A stretch of DNA of 64,000 nucleotides from SIG710 sp045651985 (lineage in GTDB: Bacteria > Bacillota > Clostridia > Oscillospirales > CAG-272), in assembly GCA_045651985.1 (NCBI GenBank), contig JAZRTK010000010.1, forward strand, positions 24,328 to 88,327. The letters are read 5' to 3'. The translations under genes were made by a program, and so were the position numbers. The notes beneath the pieces are model-generated. The model ran no database searches and had not been told where the DNA came from. It saw only the letters and a list, made by a program, of their open reading frames with translations. Shown in pieces: positions 57,321 to 64,000 of the stretch (position 1 is the first letter of the stretch; each line of letters starts with the position of its first letter).

Positions 57321-59207
57321 TTATCGAGTCACCGAAATAGTGAAAGCTTTCGTAGAAGAAACAGAGAAATTGGTGACCATTAAAATAAATTTGTTGTTTG
57401 AATTATTTAATCCGAAATTGTCAATTTGATAAACGATACGCGTCTCATCGCTTTTTGTGTGTTCTATACTAGATGATGAATTGATTCTGGTAAACAGATT
57501 GAAAAGACAATTTCCAGTTGATTCCGCCGTAATATAAACAGTCCCAATATTCTCGGTATATGAATAACTAAAATAGTGATTGGAAAGTGGAGCAATACTA
57601 TTATTTGTAATGAATGACGGAATGTAGTTTTGCTGCGAACACTGAACTGCTGGCCAAAGGTCCTGAATATAATAATCTCGCGCAATCTCAAAACCTAAGT
57701 TTTGATTAGTCGGGAATAAAATAGCTATTGACATTTCGTCGAAAATAGCATCGAAATCAAATCTTTGCCCATTATATGTTCCGTATATCGATTCAAATTC
57801 TGGAGAAGTATTATCATAATTTTCAAATATGTTTTTTATTGTTGACCAACCACCATGATTTTGATAAATACACAGCGGAAAAACAAACGCACCGTATTCA
57901 CGTGTCGCTGTATCAGATGTCAAGGACAAGTTGGGCGTACCGACAAAATCTTCAAGGTAGCCGCGAAACTCGCTGAATCCAGCTGAGGAATTGAGATAAT
58001 TAGGATTGGAATAATTTGAATAAATCAAAGATGCCATGGTTGCAAAAGATTCATTAAACCATAAGTCCGCACCGACAGTTAGGTATTTAATCATGATCGC
58101 ATGCATAAACTCATGCGCCAAGGTGCGCTCTGCTGTTCCATTTTGGACAATCGGAGTATGGATAAGGATATCTGATCTTCCACCAGTATATGCACGTGTT
58201 CTACCAAGGGCTTGTTCAATTGGTGTGATGTATAGATACAAGTAATTCCCCGAGCTTGTCGGACTGGCGAACCCATTAGTAATACAAAAGTATCTGTATA
58301 TGTTTGTCAATTGTGACTTGAACGCATTAAGATTTGACAAATTATTGGTGAAGTCATTTGCGTTATACCTGATTTGCATTGTGTAACTTCCAAAACCAAT
58401 GTCGTAAGTACTGTCATATTCAATGGCAGCCTCGTTAACAGCTCTACCTTCACCGTTCATAACTTGAACACAATTATGCTCGTATAACAGTTCGCCATTT
58501 TGCAAATATATATCGCTTTTTTCCTCCTCGGTAATTTTCCCGAGAGAGCAGAGCAAATCAGCTTTTTCTATTTCGCTGTAATCTGAAATATCAAAGCTCT
58601 TGGAATATCTGTAATTTCTGCCGTTCGTAACGATGGTTCCGCTGAGTGTATAGCTGTTTATATCTTTGAAATTCTTCGAGGTGTCGAGCTTTCCCGTTTC
58701 TTTTAAAACAGAACTTTCGCTATCTTCAACTATATCGTAGTCGGTGTAAACTTCCGTTCCGTCGGCAGCTCTAAAAACGGCGTAGAAGCTACCGCCGCTG
58801 TAATCTGCTTCTGCGGTTGCAATAGCCGACAAGATAACGCTATCATTCGTTCTTGTGGGAATGATAAATTGTGTATGCTTGGATATGCCGTAATTAGCGG
58901 GAAGTGTCTCTACGCTTATAGTATATGAGCAATACAGCGAAGGCTTGACAAATTCAAAATCTCCGTCAGCATCGGCATATACCGATCTTTCGTAGGTCTC
59001 AACGTAATAAAGGAAATTACCTGTCTCGTCGTATTTGGGGGCTGACGAATAAATTTCTATCTCAATATCAGACAGGTCAATATTATCTCCGCTGACTACC
59101 TTTCCTGAAAAAACTTGGGTTAATCCTAATGCACTCGTTGATACGATCAGACAGAAAAGCATCGAAATACATACTAATATTGATGTTATGCGGTATCTTT
59201 TTAACAT
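57321..59207 (-). CDS. Secreted HExxH metallopeptidase-like protein
   Basis: 628 residues. Signal peptide (SILVCISMLFCLIVSTSALG), then beta-rich repeats with a carboxypeptidase-regulatory-like domain near the start (VFSGKVVSGDNIDLSDIEIEIYSS) and a catalytic region: AERTLAHEFMHAIM gives His365, Glu366, His369, and DLWFNESFA gives Glu386, a gluzincin arrangement HExxH-x16-E, seen in M30-like and related secreted peptidases. The last 130 residues form a further beta domain. No family can be named with certainty. Visibly AT-richer than the surrounding genes, which may mean horizontal transfer. The GGAG ribosome site lies inside an overlapping small ORF. Confidence 0.85.
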   Translation of the reverse strand: MLKRYRITSILVCISMLFCLIVSTSALGLTQVFSGKVVSGDNIDLSDIEIEIYSSAPKYDETGNFLYYVETYERSVYADADGDFEFVKPSLYCSYTISVETLPANYGISKHTQFIIPTRTNDSVILSAIATAEADYSGGSFYAVFRAADGTEVYTDYDIVEDSESSVLKETGKLDTSKNFKDINSYTLSGTIVTNGRNYRYSKSFDISDYSEIEKADLLCSLGKITEEEKSDIYLQNGELLYEHNCVQVMNGEGRAVNEAAIEYDSTYDIGFGSYTMQIRYNANDFTNNLSNLNAFKSQLTNIYRYFCITNGFASPTSSGNYLYLYITPIEQALGRTRAYTGGRSDILIHTPIVQNGTAERTLAHEFMHAIMIKYLTVGADLWFNESFATMASLIYSNYSNPNYLNSSAGFSEFRGYLEDFVGTPNLSLTSDTATREYGAFVFPLCIYQNHGGWSTIKNIFENYDNTSPEFESIYGTYNGQRFDFDAIFDEMSIAILFPTNQNLGFEIARDYYIQDLWPAVQCSQQNYIPSFITNNSIAPLSNHYFSYSYTENIGTVYITAESTGNCLFNLFTRINSSSSIEHTKSDETRIVYQIDNFGLNNSNNKFILMVTNFSVSSTKAFTISVTR

Positions 59208-59271
59208 AGTTGGCTCCTTTCGGTGTTGAAAACCAAACGTCCTTACTGAAATTTTCGATTTCTGTCTGCAT
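59083..59271 (-). CDS. Possible small leader ORF overlapping the peptidase start
   Basis: 62 residues (MQTEIENFSKDVWFSTPKG...), no homology recognised. It has its own AAAGGAAGTGAT ribosome site, better than that of the peptidase, and covers the first 125 bases of the peptidase gene in a different frame. This could couple or attenuate translation of the peptidase, or be a small peptide. The sequence downstream (RINECIRINPSFFRKGSQRR) is basic. It may equally be a chance reading of the leader. Confidence 0.35.
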   Translation of the reverse strand: MQTEIENFSKDVWFSTPKGANYVKKIPHNINISMYFDAFLSDRINECIRINPSFFRKGSQRR

Positions 59272-59306
59272 CGTTATCACTTCCTTTCTTTTCCATTTGC
59301 AACTAT

Positions 59307-59335
59307 ATTGTATCATAGACCTTGGTGAAAGTCAA
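59307..59335 (-). promoter_or_regulatory. Promoter of peptidase/lipoprotein pair
   Basis: Minus-strand TTGACT, 17-base spacer, TACAAT, about 35 bases before the small ORF. Confidence 0.7.
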
Positions 59336-59381
59336 TATAAAAAGTTTGTATGTGATCGTATTTTTTTGCAAAAAACACACA

Positions 59382-60977
59382 TTACTGCGCATAAATTCGT
59401 CTCGAACTTGTCTTTTTATCTTGCTGGTTTTCCTTCTTTTCTCCTTTGAAAATTCCGCGAAGCCACCTCATATCCTCGCGGTCGATAACGCCCGTAAGAC
59501 GAACGAAAATAAGATAGATCAAAACCGCCAGAACCGAGCACAAGATAACCTGTATCCTCACCGAAAAAGGAGGGTGGAGCAGGGTAAAGGCAAGACGGGA
59601 AAGTGTCACCGCGCCCGCCGCCGACAAAAGTGGGGAAAGGACCAGCCGATCGATGGGGAGCTTTATTTTTGTCACGTCAAGCAGACGCATAAAGCTGAGA
59701 GTGAAATTGATAAGCTCGGTGATATAGACCATCAAAATATACCCCGAAATGCCCTTTGCGGGAAGCAGAACGATGACTAAAATCACCGACAGAAGCGTGT
59801 CTAAGATGTTTACGTTCATAGTAAAGACCTGCTCGCCTAAACCTTTCAGGATAGAGTCTGTGACGCCGTCAAGATACATGACGGGAATAAGCGGAGCAAT
59901 TTGCCGAATGTAGCTTGATACTTCCTCGCTGTCGTATAACATCTGCCCAAACTCACCGGAAAAACAGAGCATTATCGCCGCCGCACCCATGGAAAATATC
60001 AATGAAAACTGCAAAGCACGGACGGTTATGTATTTTATGTGATTTTTCTCTCCGCGCACTGCGCTTGCTGCCAATTCGGGGATCAGCAATCCGCCGAAAG
60101 CCGACAGTATCGCCGTGGGGTACAGCACCGTGGGGAAAGCCATGCTGTGGACCATTCCGTAGCCCGCCAGAGCCATGTCTTGTGAAAGTCCGCTTTTCCG
60201 CAGATTTTTGGGTATGAGAATATGCTCGATGGTGAGCAGTCCCGAGCGCACGTAAGTTCCCAGCGCCACGGGCAGGGCAATGGCGCAGATCTGGCGCATG
60301 ACAGCGGAGGATGGCAAGGGCGACAGCTCTTTACCCGGCAGAGAGCGGTCTGTTTTGAAAAGAAGAAAGGAAATTATGCATGCCGAAACCTCGGATATGA
60401 CGTCCGCACCCACCAATGCGATGCAGGCGTACCCCGCACCGCGATCCAGCATTATGAGAAAAAACCAAACGGTGAAGCCTATTTTTATTAGCTGTTCAAG
60501 CACTTGATAAATGGCGCTTTTGTATACCCGCTTCACTGCCGTAAAATACCCGCCGAAGGCGGTGGTCAGGGAGATAAACGGCAGAGATGGCGCAAGGATC
60601 ATCAAAGGGTACACAGTCCGCCCGTCTCCAAGGATTTTTTCGCCGATGGGTTTTGCAAAAACGAACAGCACCACCGCCGCGCCGCACCCGAAAATAAGGC
60701 AGAGAAGAGTGCATTTTTTCATGAATTTCCGCGCCAGCCCTATGTCGTCGACGCCCATTGCCTCCGAGACCGTCCTTGTGACCGCCAGCCCGATGCCTGA
60801 GGTGGCAACGGTCAAAGCGAATCCGAAAACGCTCATGATAAGCGAGAAAAGCCCCATTGCTTCGGCCCCCGCTTTTGACGAAACGTAAACACTGAAACTG
60901 ACGGCGATGCTTCGCATTGCAAGTGCCGACAGAGCCATTAATGTGGCGTTGCCCAAAAATTTCCGCAAATTGCTCAT
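59382..60977 (-). CDS. SpoVB/MurJ-like polysaccharide flippase
   Basis: 531 residues, about 14 hydrophobic segments. N-terminal GNATLMALSALAMRSIAVSFSVYVSSKAGAEAMGLFSLIMSVFGFALTVATSGIGLAVTRTVSEAMG is the MVF/PST opening; KRVYKSAIYQVLEQLIK, ILIPKNLRKSG and YMLVYITELINF fit stage V sporulation protein B and relatives, which flip lipid-linked saccharides for spore cortex or cell wall. The C-terminal tail is basic and polar (GEKKENQQDKKTSSRR). Whether it acts in sporulation or in envelope export is not visible. Monocistronic. Confidence 0.9.
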   Translation of the reverse strand: MSNLRKFLGNATLMALSALAMRSIAVSFSVYVSSKAGAEAMGLFSLIMSVFGFALTVATSGIGLAVTRTVSEAMGVDDIGLARKFMKKCTLLCLIFGCGAAVVLFVFAKPIGEKILGDGRTVYPLMILAPSLPFISLTTAFGGYFTAVKRVYKSAIYQVLEQLIKIGFTVWFFLIMLDRGAGYACIALVGADVISEVSACIISFLLFKTDRSLPGKELSPLPSSAVMRQICAIALPVALGTYVRSGLLTIEHILIPKNLRKSGLSQDMALAGYGMVHSMAFPTVLYPTAILSAFGGLLIPELAASAVRGEKNHIKYITVRALQFSLIFSMGAAAIMLCFSGEFGQMLYDSEEVSSYIRQIAPLIPVMYLDGVTDSILKGLGEQVFTMNVNILDTLLSVILVIVLLPAKGISGYILMVYITELINFTLSFMRLLDVTKIKLPIDRLVLSPLLSAAGAVTLSRLAFTLLHPPFSVRIQVILCSVLAVLIYLIFVRLTGVIDREDMRWLRGIFKGEKKENQQDKKTSSRRIYAQ

Positions 60978-61048
60978 GTATAAACTCCTAAAATAAAACG
61001 CGATTTTTCATATTTTATGAAAAAAAACCGCCCGATAGAAGATTTTTC

Positions 61049-61077
61049 TTTACATTTGAAGAAAATGATGATATAAT
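61049..61077 (+). promoter_or_regulatory. Promoter of CPBP/tadA genes
   Basis: TTTACA, 17-base spacer, TATAAT, 39 bases before the CPBP start. Confidence 0.75.
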
Positions 61078-61115
61078 TACAAGGTGAAAAGAATTTTTCG
61101 CAAGGAGGCGGAACG

Positions 61116-62066
61116 GTGGAGAACGCGAAAAAATTGAAAAGAACGACCGCAAAAATGGCAGCCGTACCTCTTGCCGTTGTGCTTGTGACTGTTGTGTTGC
61201 AGCTTGGAGTGCGGTTCCTCGGAAGAATGGGATTTTTTTCTCGCCTTCTGGCGAGCGAAACGGCCGTCCTCTTGATAAAGAGCTTTTCGCAGGTGGCGGC
61301 TTACCTTTTTGCGGTCCTGTTTGTCAGATACGTAATGGGACGGGACCTGATGAGAATAAAATTTATTCCGAGAAAGGGCATAAACCCCGCTCCCGTAGCC
61401 TTGGCGGCAGTGGGAATTATAATCGCGCTGTCCAGATTCACAGCCATATTCAACGATACGTTTTTTGGTTTCTTTGACAGCGGACTCAAGCAGGATATTT
61501 TCGCAAAATACAACATTTTCGTGATACTTATAACCACCGTTATTATCCCTGCGTTTTTTGAGGAGCTTGTGTTCAGAGGACTTATCCTGACCAACCTTTT
61601 GCCACATGGCAGAACGTTTGCGATAATAGTCAGCGGTATAATATTCGGCGCTGTCCACGGAACGGTCAGCCAGATACTATTTGCCACCCTTGCGGGTATC
61701 GTTCTTGGCTGGGTGTACGTTGAAACGGGCTCGATTTGGTGCGGAATATTTGTTCATTTTATCAATAACCTGGTGAGCGTTTGTGAGGGGGCTATCATAT
61801 CCGCTCTTCCTTATAATACCGCAATGAAGTACGTTTACATTATTGAAATAACCATTCTTTTGATTGGTATAATTTCCGCTGTTGCGGCAGTTTCCGCCAT
61901 GAAGAAAAGAAAGGAGCAGGCGACCGAAAACGGATTTTTCGGTGTTACCCCCGCCACATTCCGAGGCGCGGAGAGCAATATGGGCTTGCGGAACTGCATA
62001 GCGGCGTTTTTTAACCCCGTTATGATAGTTTTCCTTCTGTATTCGTTTTTGCCTATAATCCTATGA
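61116..62066 (+). CDS. CPBP-family intramembrane metalloprotease
   Basis: 316 residues from a GTG start. About eight hydrophobic segments. Motif 1 AFFEELVFRGLIL (Glu-Glu and Arg), motif 2 IIFGAVHG (His), motif 3 GIFVHFINN (His and Asn), giving the CAAX-protease-like active site in the membrane. Family members process prenylated or bacteriocin-like substrates; substrate here unknown. An AAGGAGG ribosome site fixes the GTG start. The last four bases overlap tadA (ATGA), and the two genes form an operon. Confidence 0.92.
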   Translation: MENAKKLKRTTAKMAAVPLAVVLVTVVLQLGVRFLGRMGFFSRLLASETAVLLIKSFSQVAAYLFAVLFVRYVMGRDLMRIKFIPRKGINPAPVALAAVGIIIALSRFTAIFNDTFFGFFDSGLKQDIFAKYNIFVILITTVIIPAFFEELVFRGLILTNLLPHGRTFAIIVSGIIFGAVHGTVSQILFATLAGIVLGWVYVETGSIWCGIFVHFINNLVSVCEGAIISALPYNTAMKYVYIIEITILLIGIISAVAAVSAMKKRKEQATENGFFGVTPATFRGAESNMGLRNCIAAFFNPVMIVFLLYSFLPIIL

Positions 62067-62512
62067 TAGCAGATGAAATTTTTATGAGCGCGGCTCTGAC
62101 CGAAGCTCAAAAGGCGGCGTTTGCCGGCGAGGTCCCCGTGGGCGCGGTGGTCGTACAAAACGGCGAGATAATATCCCGTGGGCGGAATACAAAAGAAACA
62201 AGAGGTGTAGCCACGGGACACGCCGAGATAGAAGCTATTGAAGCGGCTTGCCGCGTCTTGGATTCTTGGAGACTTTCCGACTGCACCATTTACGTGACCT
62301 TGGAGCCTTGCCCTATGTGCGCGGGCGCAATTGTGAACGCAAGAATGGGCAGGGTGGTGTTTGGCTCGTCTGACCCAAAGGCGGGTGCCATGGGAAGTGT
62401 ACTGAACTTTAACGCTTATCCTCTGAACCACAAACCCGAGATCACGTCGGGAGTGCTTGAAAACGAGTGCAGTAAGCTTCTTTCTGCATTTTTTGCATCA
62501 AAAAGAAAATAA
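62063..62512 (+). CDS. tadA: tRNA-specific adenosine deaminase
   Basis: 149 residues. Deaminates A34 of tRNA-Arg(ACG) to inosine. Zinc and catalytic residues are His53 and Glu55 (GHAEIEAIE) and Cys83 and Cys86 (TLEPCPMCAGA). EVPVGAVVV and RMGRVVFGSSDPKAGAMGS with the C-terminal NHKPEITSGVLENECSKLLSAFF are characteristic of TadA rather than other deaminases. No strong ribosome site of its own; translation is probably coupled to the CPBP gene. Confidence 0.97.
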   Translation: MIADEIFMSAALTEAQKAAFAGEVPVGAVVVQNGEIISRGRNTKETRGVATGHAEIEAIEAACRVLDSWRLSDCTIYVTLEPCPMCAGAIVNARMGRVVFGSSDPKAGAMGSVLNFNAYPLNHKPEITSGVLENECSKLLSAFFASKRK

Positions 62513-62541
62513 AAGCGCAGGAATTCTTCCTGCGCTTTTAT
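62510..62541. terminator. Bidirectional terminator
   Basis: AAAAGCGCAGGAA and TTCCTGCGCTTTTA pair around TTC; used by tadA and by the opposing DUF4363 gene, whose stop it overlaps. Confidence 0.88.
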
Positions 62542-62888
62542 TTCATAAGTTTTTCAAGCCTGCTCATTTTTTTGAGTACGTCGCGGAAGAGAAGCAACTC
62601 ACACTTGAAGTCCGCCGCTCTGTCCTTGTCCGTATAGGCTTTCAGTCCCACAAAGTGACGGTCTATTTCCTCGACTATTCCGTGACTGACCGATAGGGAG
62701 GTGCGAAACCGAACCCGCTTCCAGTATTTTTCGGCTTTTTCGATGCTCTCGAGCTTGTCCTTGCTTGTTGCGATCACGTCCAGATGCTCGTCAAGATCCC
62801 TTGCTACCGATAAAATAAAGGTGCGGTTTATGACGATCAGAAGCAGCATAAAAAAAAGAATGATAAGCGTCGCCGCGAAAACCCTCAT
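62538..62888 (-). CDS. DUF4363-like membrane protein
   Basis: 116 residues. N-terminal membrane segment (VFAATLIILFFMLLLIVINRTF), followed by helical, charged SVARDLDEHLDVIATSKDKLESIEKAEKYWKRVR, with ISLSVSHGIVEEIDRHF and ADFKCELLLFRDVLKKMSRLEKLMK. This is the DUF4363 pattern; family function is unknown, but members accompany DUF421 genes in spore-forming Firmicutes, which fits here: its start overlaps the DUF421 stop by four bases. Confidence 0.85.
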   Translation of the reverse strand: MRVFAATLIILFFMLLLIVINRTFILSVARDLDEHLDVIATSKDKLESIEKAEKYWKRVRFRTSLSVSHGIVEEIDRHFVGLKAYTDKDRAADFKCELLLFRDVLKKMSRLEKLMK

Positions 62889-63559
62889 TTCGAATCCTTC
62901 CTTATATATAGGAGCTGGTCGCTGTCGTCAACACCCAGCAAATAAATTGACTCCATAGGTTTTTTAAGCTCCTTTAATTTCTTGTCGAGCCACGCACGGC
63001 TCTTGCCCGACTTTTCCAGATTGTTTGGACAGATTTTGCCGTCGATCACAAGTAAATGAAGCATGCCGCTTTCCTGCGGCTCCATGTCGAACATATCTGC
63101 CGTGGGCGGAGAAAAGCGCGCTTTTGGGATGACAGTCAGCTTTCCGTTCTTTTCGAGTATGGCATACTCAACTTGCGTGGGATTGGTGCAGTTGGCACCC
63201 CGCAACTCGCACATAAGCTCCTCTAACGATATCCTGTTTTTCTGTAATTCTTTCTGGTCTATTTTGCCCGCTCGGATAAGTATGGCGGGACGTGCGGACA
63301 GAATACTTTTCAGTGCAGGGATCTTTATGAGTGCCACCGAGGAGATGACTTCAATGGAGAGAAGCGTGATTATGGGAATTACTGCATATAAAACAGGCAG
63401 ATCGGTATTTTCTATTGGGGTCACGGCTATCTCGGATACCATAAGAGTGGTCACAAGATCGGATACCTCAAGTTCTCCTATTTGTCGCTTTCCCATAAGA
63501 CGCATGGAGATTATCAGTACCGTGTATATAATTACCGTTCTGAGAAATATGGTAAGCAA
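62885..63559 (-). CDS. DUF421 (YetF-like) membrane protein
   Basis: 224 residues from a TTG start. Three N-terminal membrane segments (about 5-25, 40-50, 60-82) then a cytoplasmic domain: RLMGKRQIGELEVSDLVTTLMVSEIAVTPIE is the family block, followed by SARPAILIRAGKIDQKELQKNRISLEELMCELR. DUF421/YetF proteins are widespread in Bacillus and Clostridia with no known activity. GAGGTGA is 7 bases before the TTG. Overlaps the DUF4363 gene, forming a two-gene unit. Divergent from the rRNA promoter. Confidence 0.9.
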   Translation of the reverse strand: MLTIFLRTVIIYTVLIISMRLMGKRQIGELEVSDLVTTLMVSEIAVTPIENTDLPVLYAVIPIITLLSIEVISSVALIKIPALKSILSARPAILIRAGKIDQKELQKNRISLEELMCELRGANCTNPTQVEYAILEKNGKLTVIPKARFSPPTADMFDMEPQESGMLHLLVIDGKICPNNLEKSGKSRAWLDKKLKELKKPMESIYLLGVDDSDQLLYIRKDSK

Positions 63560-63639
63560 ACAAAATCACCTCAAAACTTATCTTTGGCGACAGAGAAACT
63601 GTTTATTCTGTACAAAATAAAAAAATCTTTAAAAATGTC

Positions 63640-63668
63640 TTGACAAATAAAGGTGTTTGAGGTATAAT
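63640..63668 (+). promoter_or_regulatory. rRNA promoter P1
   Basis: Perfect TTGACA-17-TATAAT; first of two tandem consensus promoters ahead of 16S rRNA. Confidence 0.88.
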
Positions 63669-63736
63669 GTGCAAGTCGCTGTGTGAAAACGCTTCGAAAT
63701 AAGTTGAAAAAGATTGAAGAAATTTTGAAAAACCTA

Positions 63737-63765
63737 TTGACAAAGTGAACGCGCGGTGATATAAT
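63737..63765 (+). promoter_or_regulatory. rRNA promoter P2
   Basis: Perfect TTGACA-17-TATAAT about 97 bases after P1. The downstream leader up to about 63962 includes a CATTGAAAATTGAACAAC segment typical of Firmicute rrn leaders and a possible boxA (GAAGCTCTAAAAA); no gene is expected in it. Confidence 0.88.
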
Positions 63766-63962
63766 AGACAAGCTGTCCCGAAAAAAGCGGGGGAACAGCG
63801 GATTGGTCATTGAAAATTGAACAACAAGAGATGAAGTACAAAGCATATGCAAATGTGTGAAAGACGAATCTCGCAATTTCTTGAGAATACTACTCAAACA
63901 AAAGTAAAACGAGCAGATGAAGCTCTAAAAAAGGTTTTAAGCCGAAAGGCTTGAGATAGAAT

Positions 63963-64000
63963 TTTTTAGAGAGTTTGATCCTGGCTCAGGATTAACGCTG
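63963..64000 (+). rRNA. 16S ribosomal RNA, 5' end only
   Basis: AGAGTTTGATCCTGGCTCAG begins at 63970, the universal 16S 5' motif, with the mature end expected about 7 bases before it. The visible sequence continues GATTAACGCTG and runs off the right edge. The 5' boundary is estimated by alignment to the E. coli start, not measured. Confidence 0.95.

Noticed and set aside
1..64000. CRISPR arrays, insertion sequences, integrases and attachment sites.
   Set aside because: No regularly spaced repeats, transposase or integrase motifs, or long terminal inverted repeats were seen on reading both strands; short repeats found are promoter- or terminator-related.

Overview
The window looks like a chromosomal segment of an anaerobic clostridial Firmicute, probably Oscillospiraceae or a related order. 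The pointers are a non-mevalonate isoprenoid pathway (ispF, ispD, ispE), a WalRK-type operon, a T-box leader, a CIRCE-controlled groESL operon, an SpoVB-like flippase, strong AGGAGG-type ribosome sites, occasional TTG starts, and many TTGACA-17-TATAAT promoters and U-tailed hairpins. Base composition is near 50% GC within genes and AT-rich between them. I see no transposase, integrase, prophage block or CRISPR array. The assignment is inference: only the first ~38 bases of the 16S gene are present.

Layout. 1-3142: minus-strand housekeeping run tsaE-tsaB-rpiB-ispD-ispF, then the first codons of rpe. 3269-7615: a T-box-controlled two-gene operon, an isopropylmalate-synthase-like protein without its usual metal and catalytic residues followed by a TIM-barrel/acyl-CoA-synthetase fusion. 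7688-13417: pepT, a DUF6514-like ORF, an SGNH hydrolase/DUF4358/DUF896 operon, and an SPFH/ribbon-helix-helix pair under a perfect palindrome. 13456-17971: hexuronate catabolism, uxaC divergent from uxaB-uxaA. 18001-22578: a hypothetical gene, an HPr-like protein without the phosphorylatable His, a nucleotidyltransferase, an FkbM methyltransferase, a HIT protein and an aspartokinase. 22732-26791: a TerB_N-domain protein, a BrxD/DUF2791-type ATPase and a threonine-aldolase-like enzyme.

26826-35050: ispE, an MscS channel, a small membrane protein divergent from an S24 (LexA/CI-type) repressor, an MFS transporter, tRNA-Lys, an alpha/beta hydrolase, a DUF1385 protein and murA. 35263-43237: a long minus-strand cell-envelope operon, RluA-type pseudouridine synthase, DUF3810 metalloprotease-like, secreted CuAO_N/degenerate NodB-like protein, WalR, WalK, YycH-like and YycI-like. 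43404-56316: xylose-isomerase-like TIM barrel, AGCS symporter, groES-groEL, an EF-G-like GTPase, a MATE/MFS/GDPD operon, an M29 aminopeptidase and a histidine phosphatase. 56363-59335: an AT-richer pair, a secreted HExxH peptidase and a lipoprotein, preceded by an overlapping small ORF. 59382-63559: SpoVB-like flippase, CPBP protease, tadA, DUF4363 and DUF421. 63640-64000: two tandem rRNA promoters, a leader, and the 5' end of 16S rRNA.

How it fits together: most of the window is core metabolism, translation and envelope functions. The two best candidates for undescribed biology are (i) the leucine-type T-box operon that drives a LeuA-like apparent pseudoenzyme with an intact leucine-sensing-type C-terminal domain and a novel-looking isomerase/ligase fusion, and (ii) the two-gene TerB_N plus BrxD-like ATPase cassette standing without BREX or helicase partners. 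All functional calls rest on reading motifs by eye; no database search was run.
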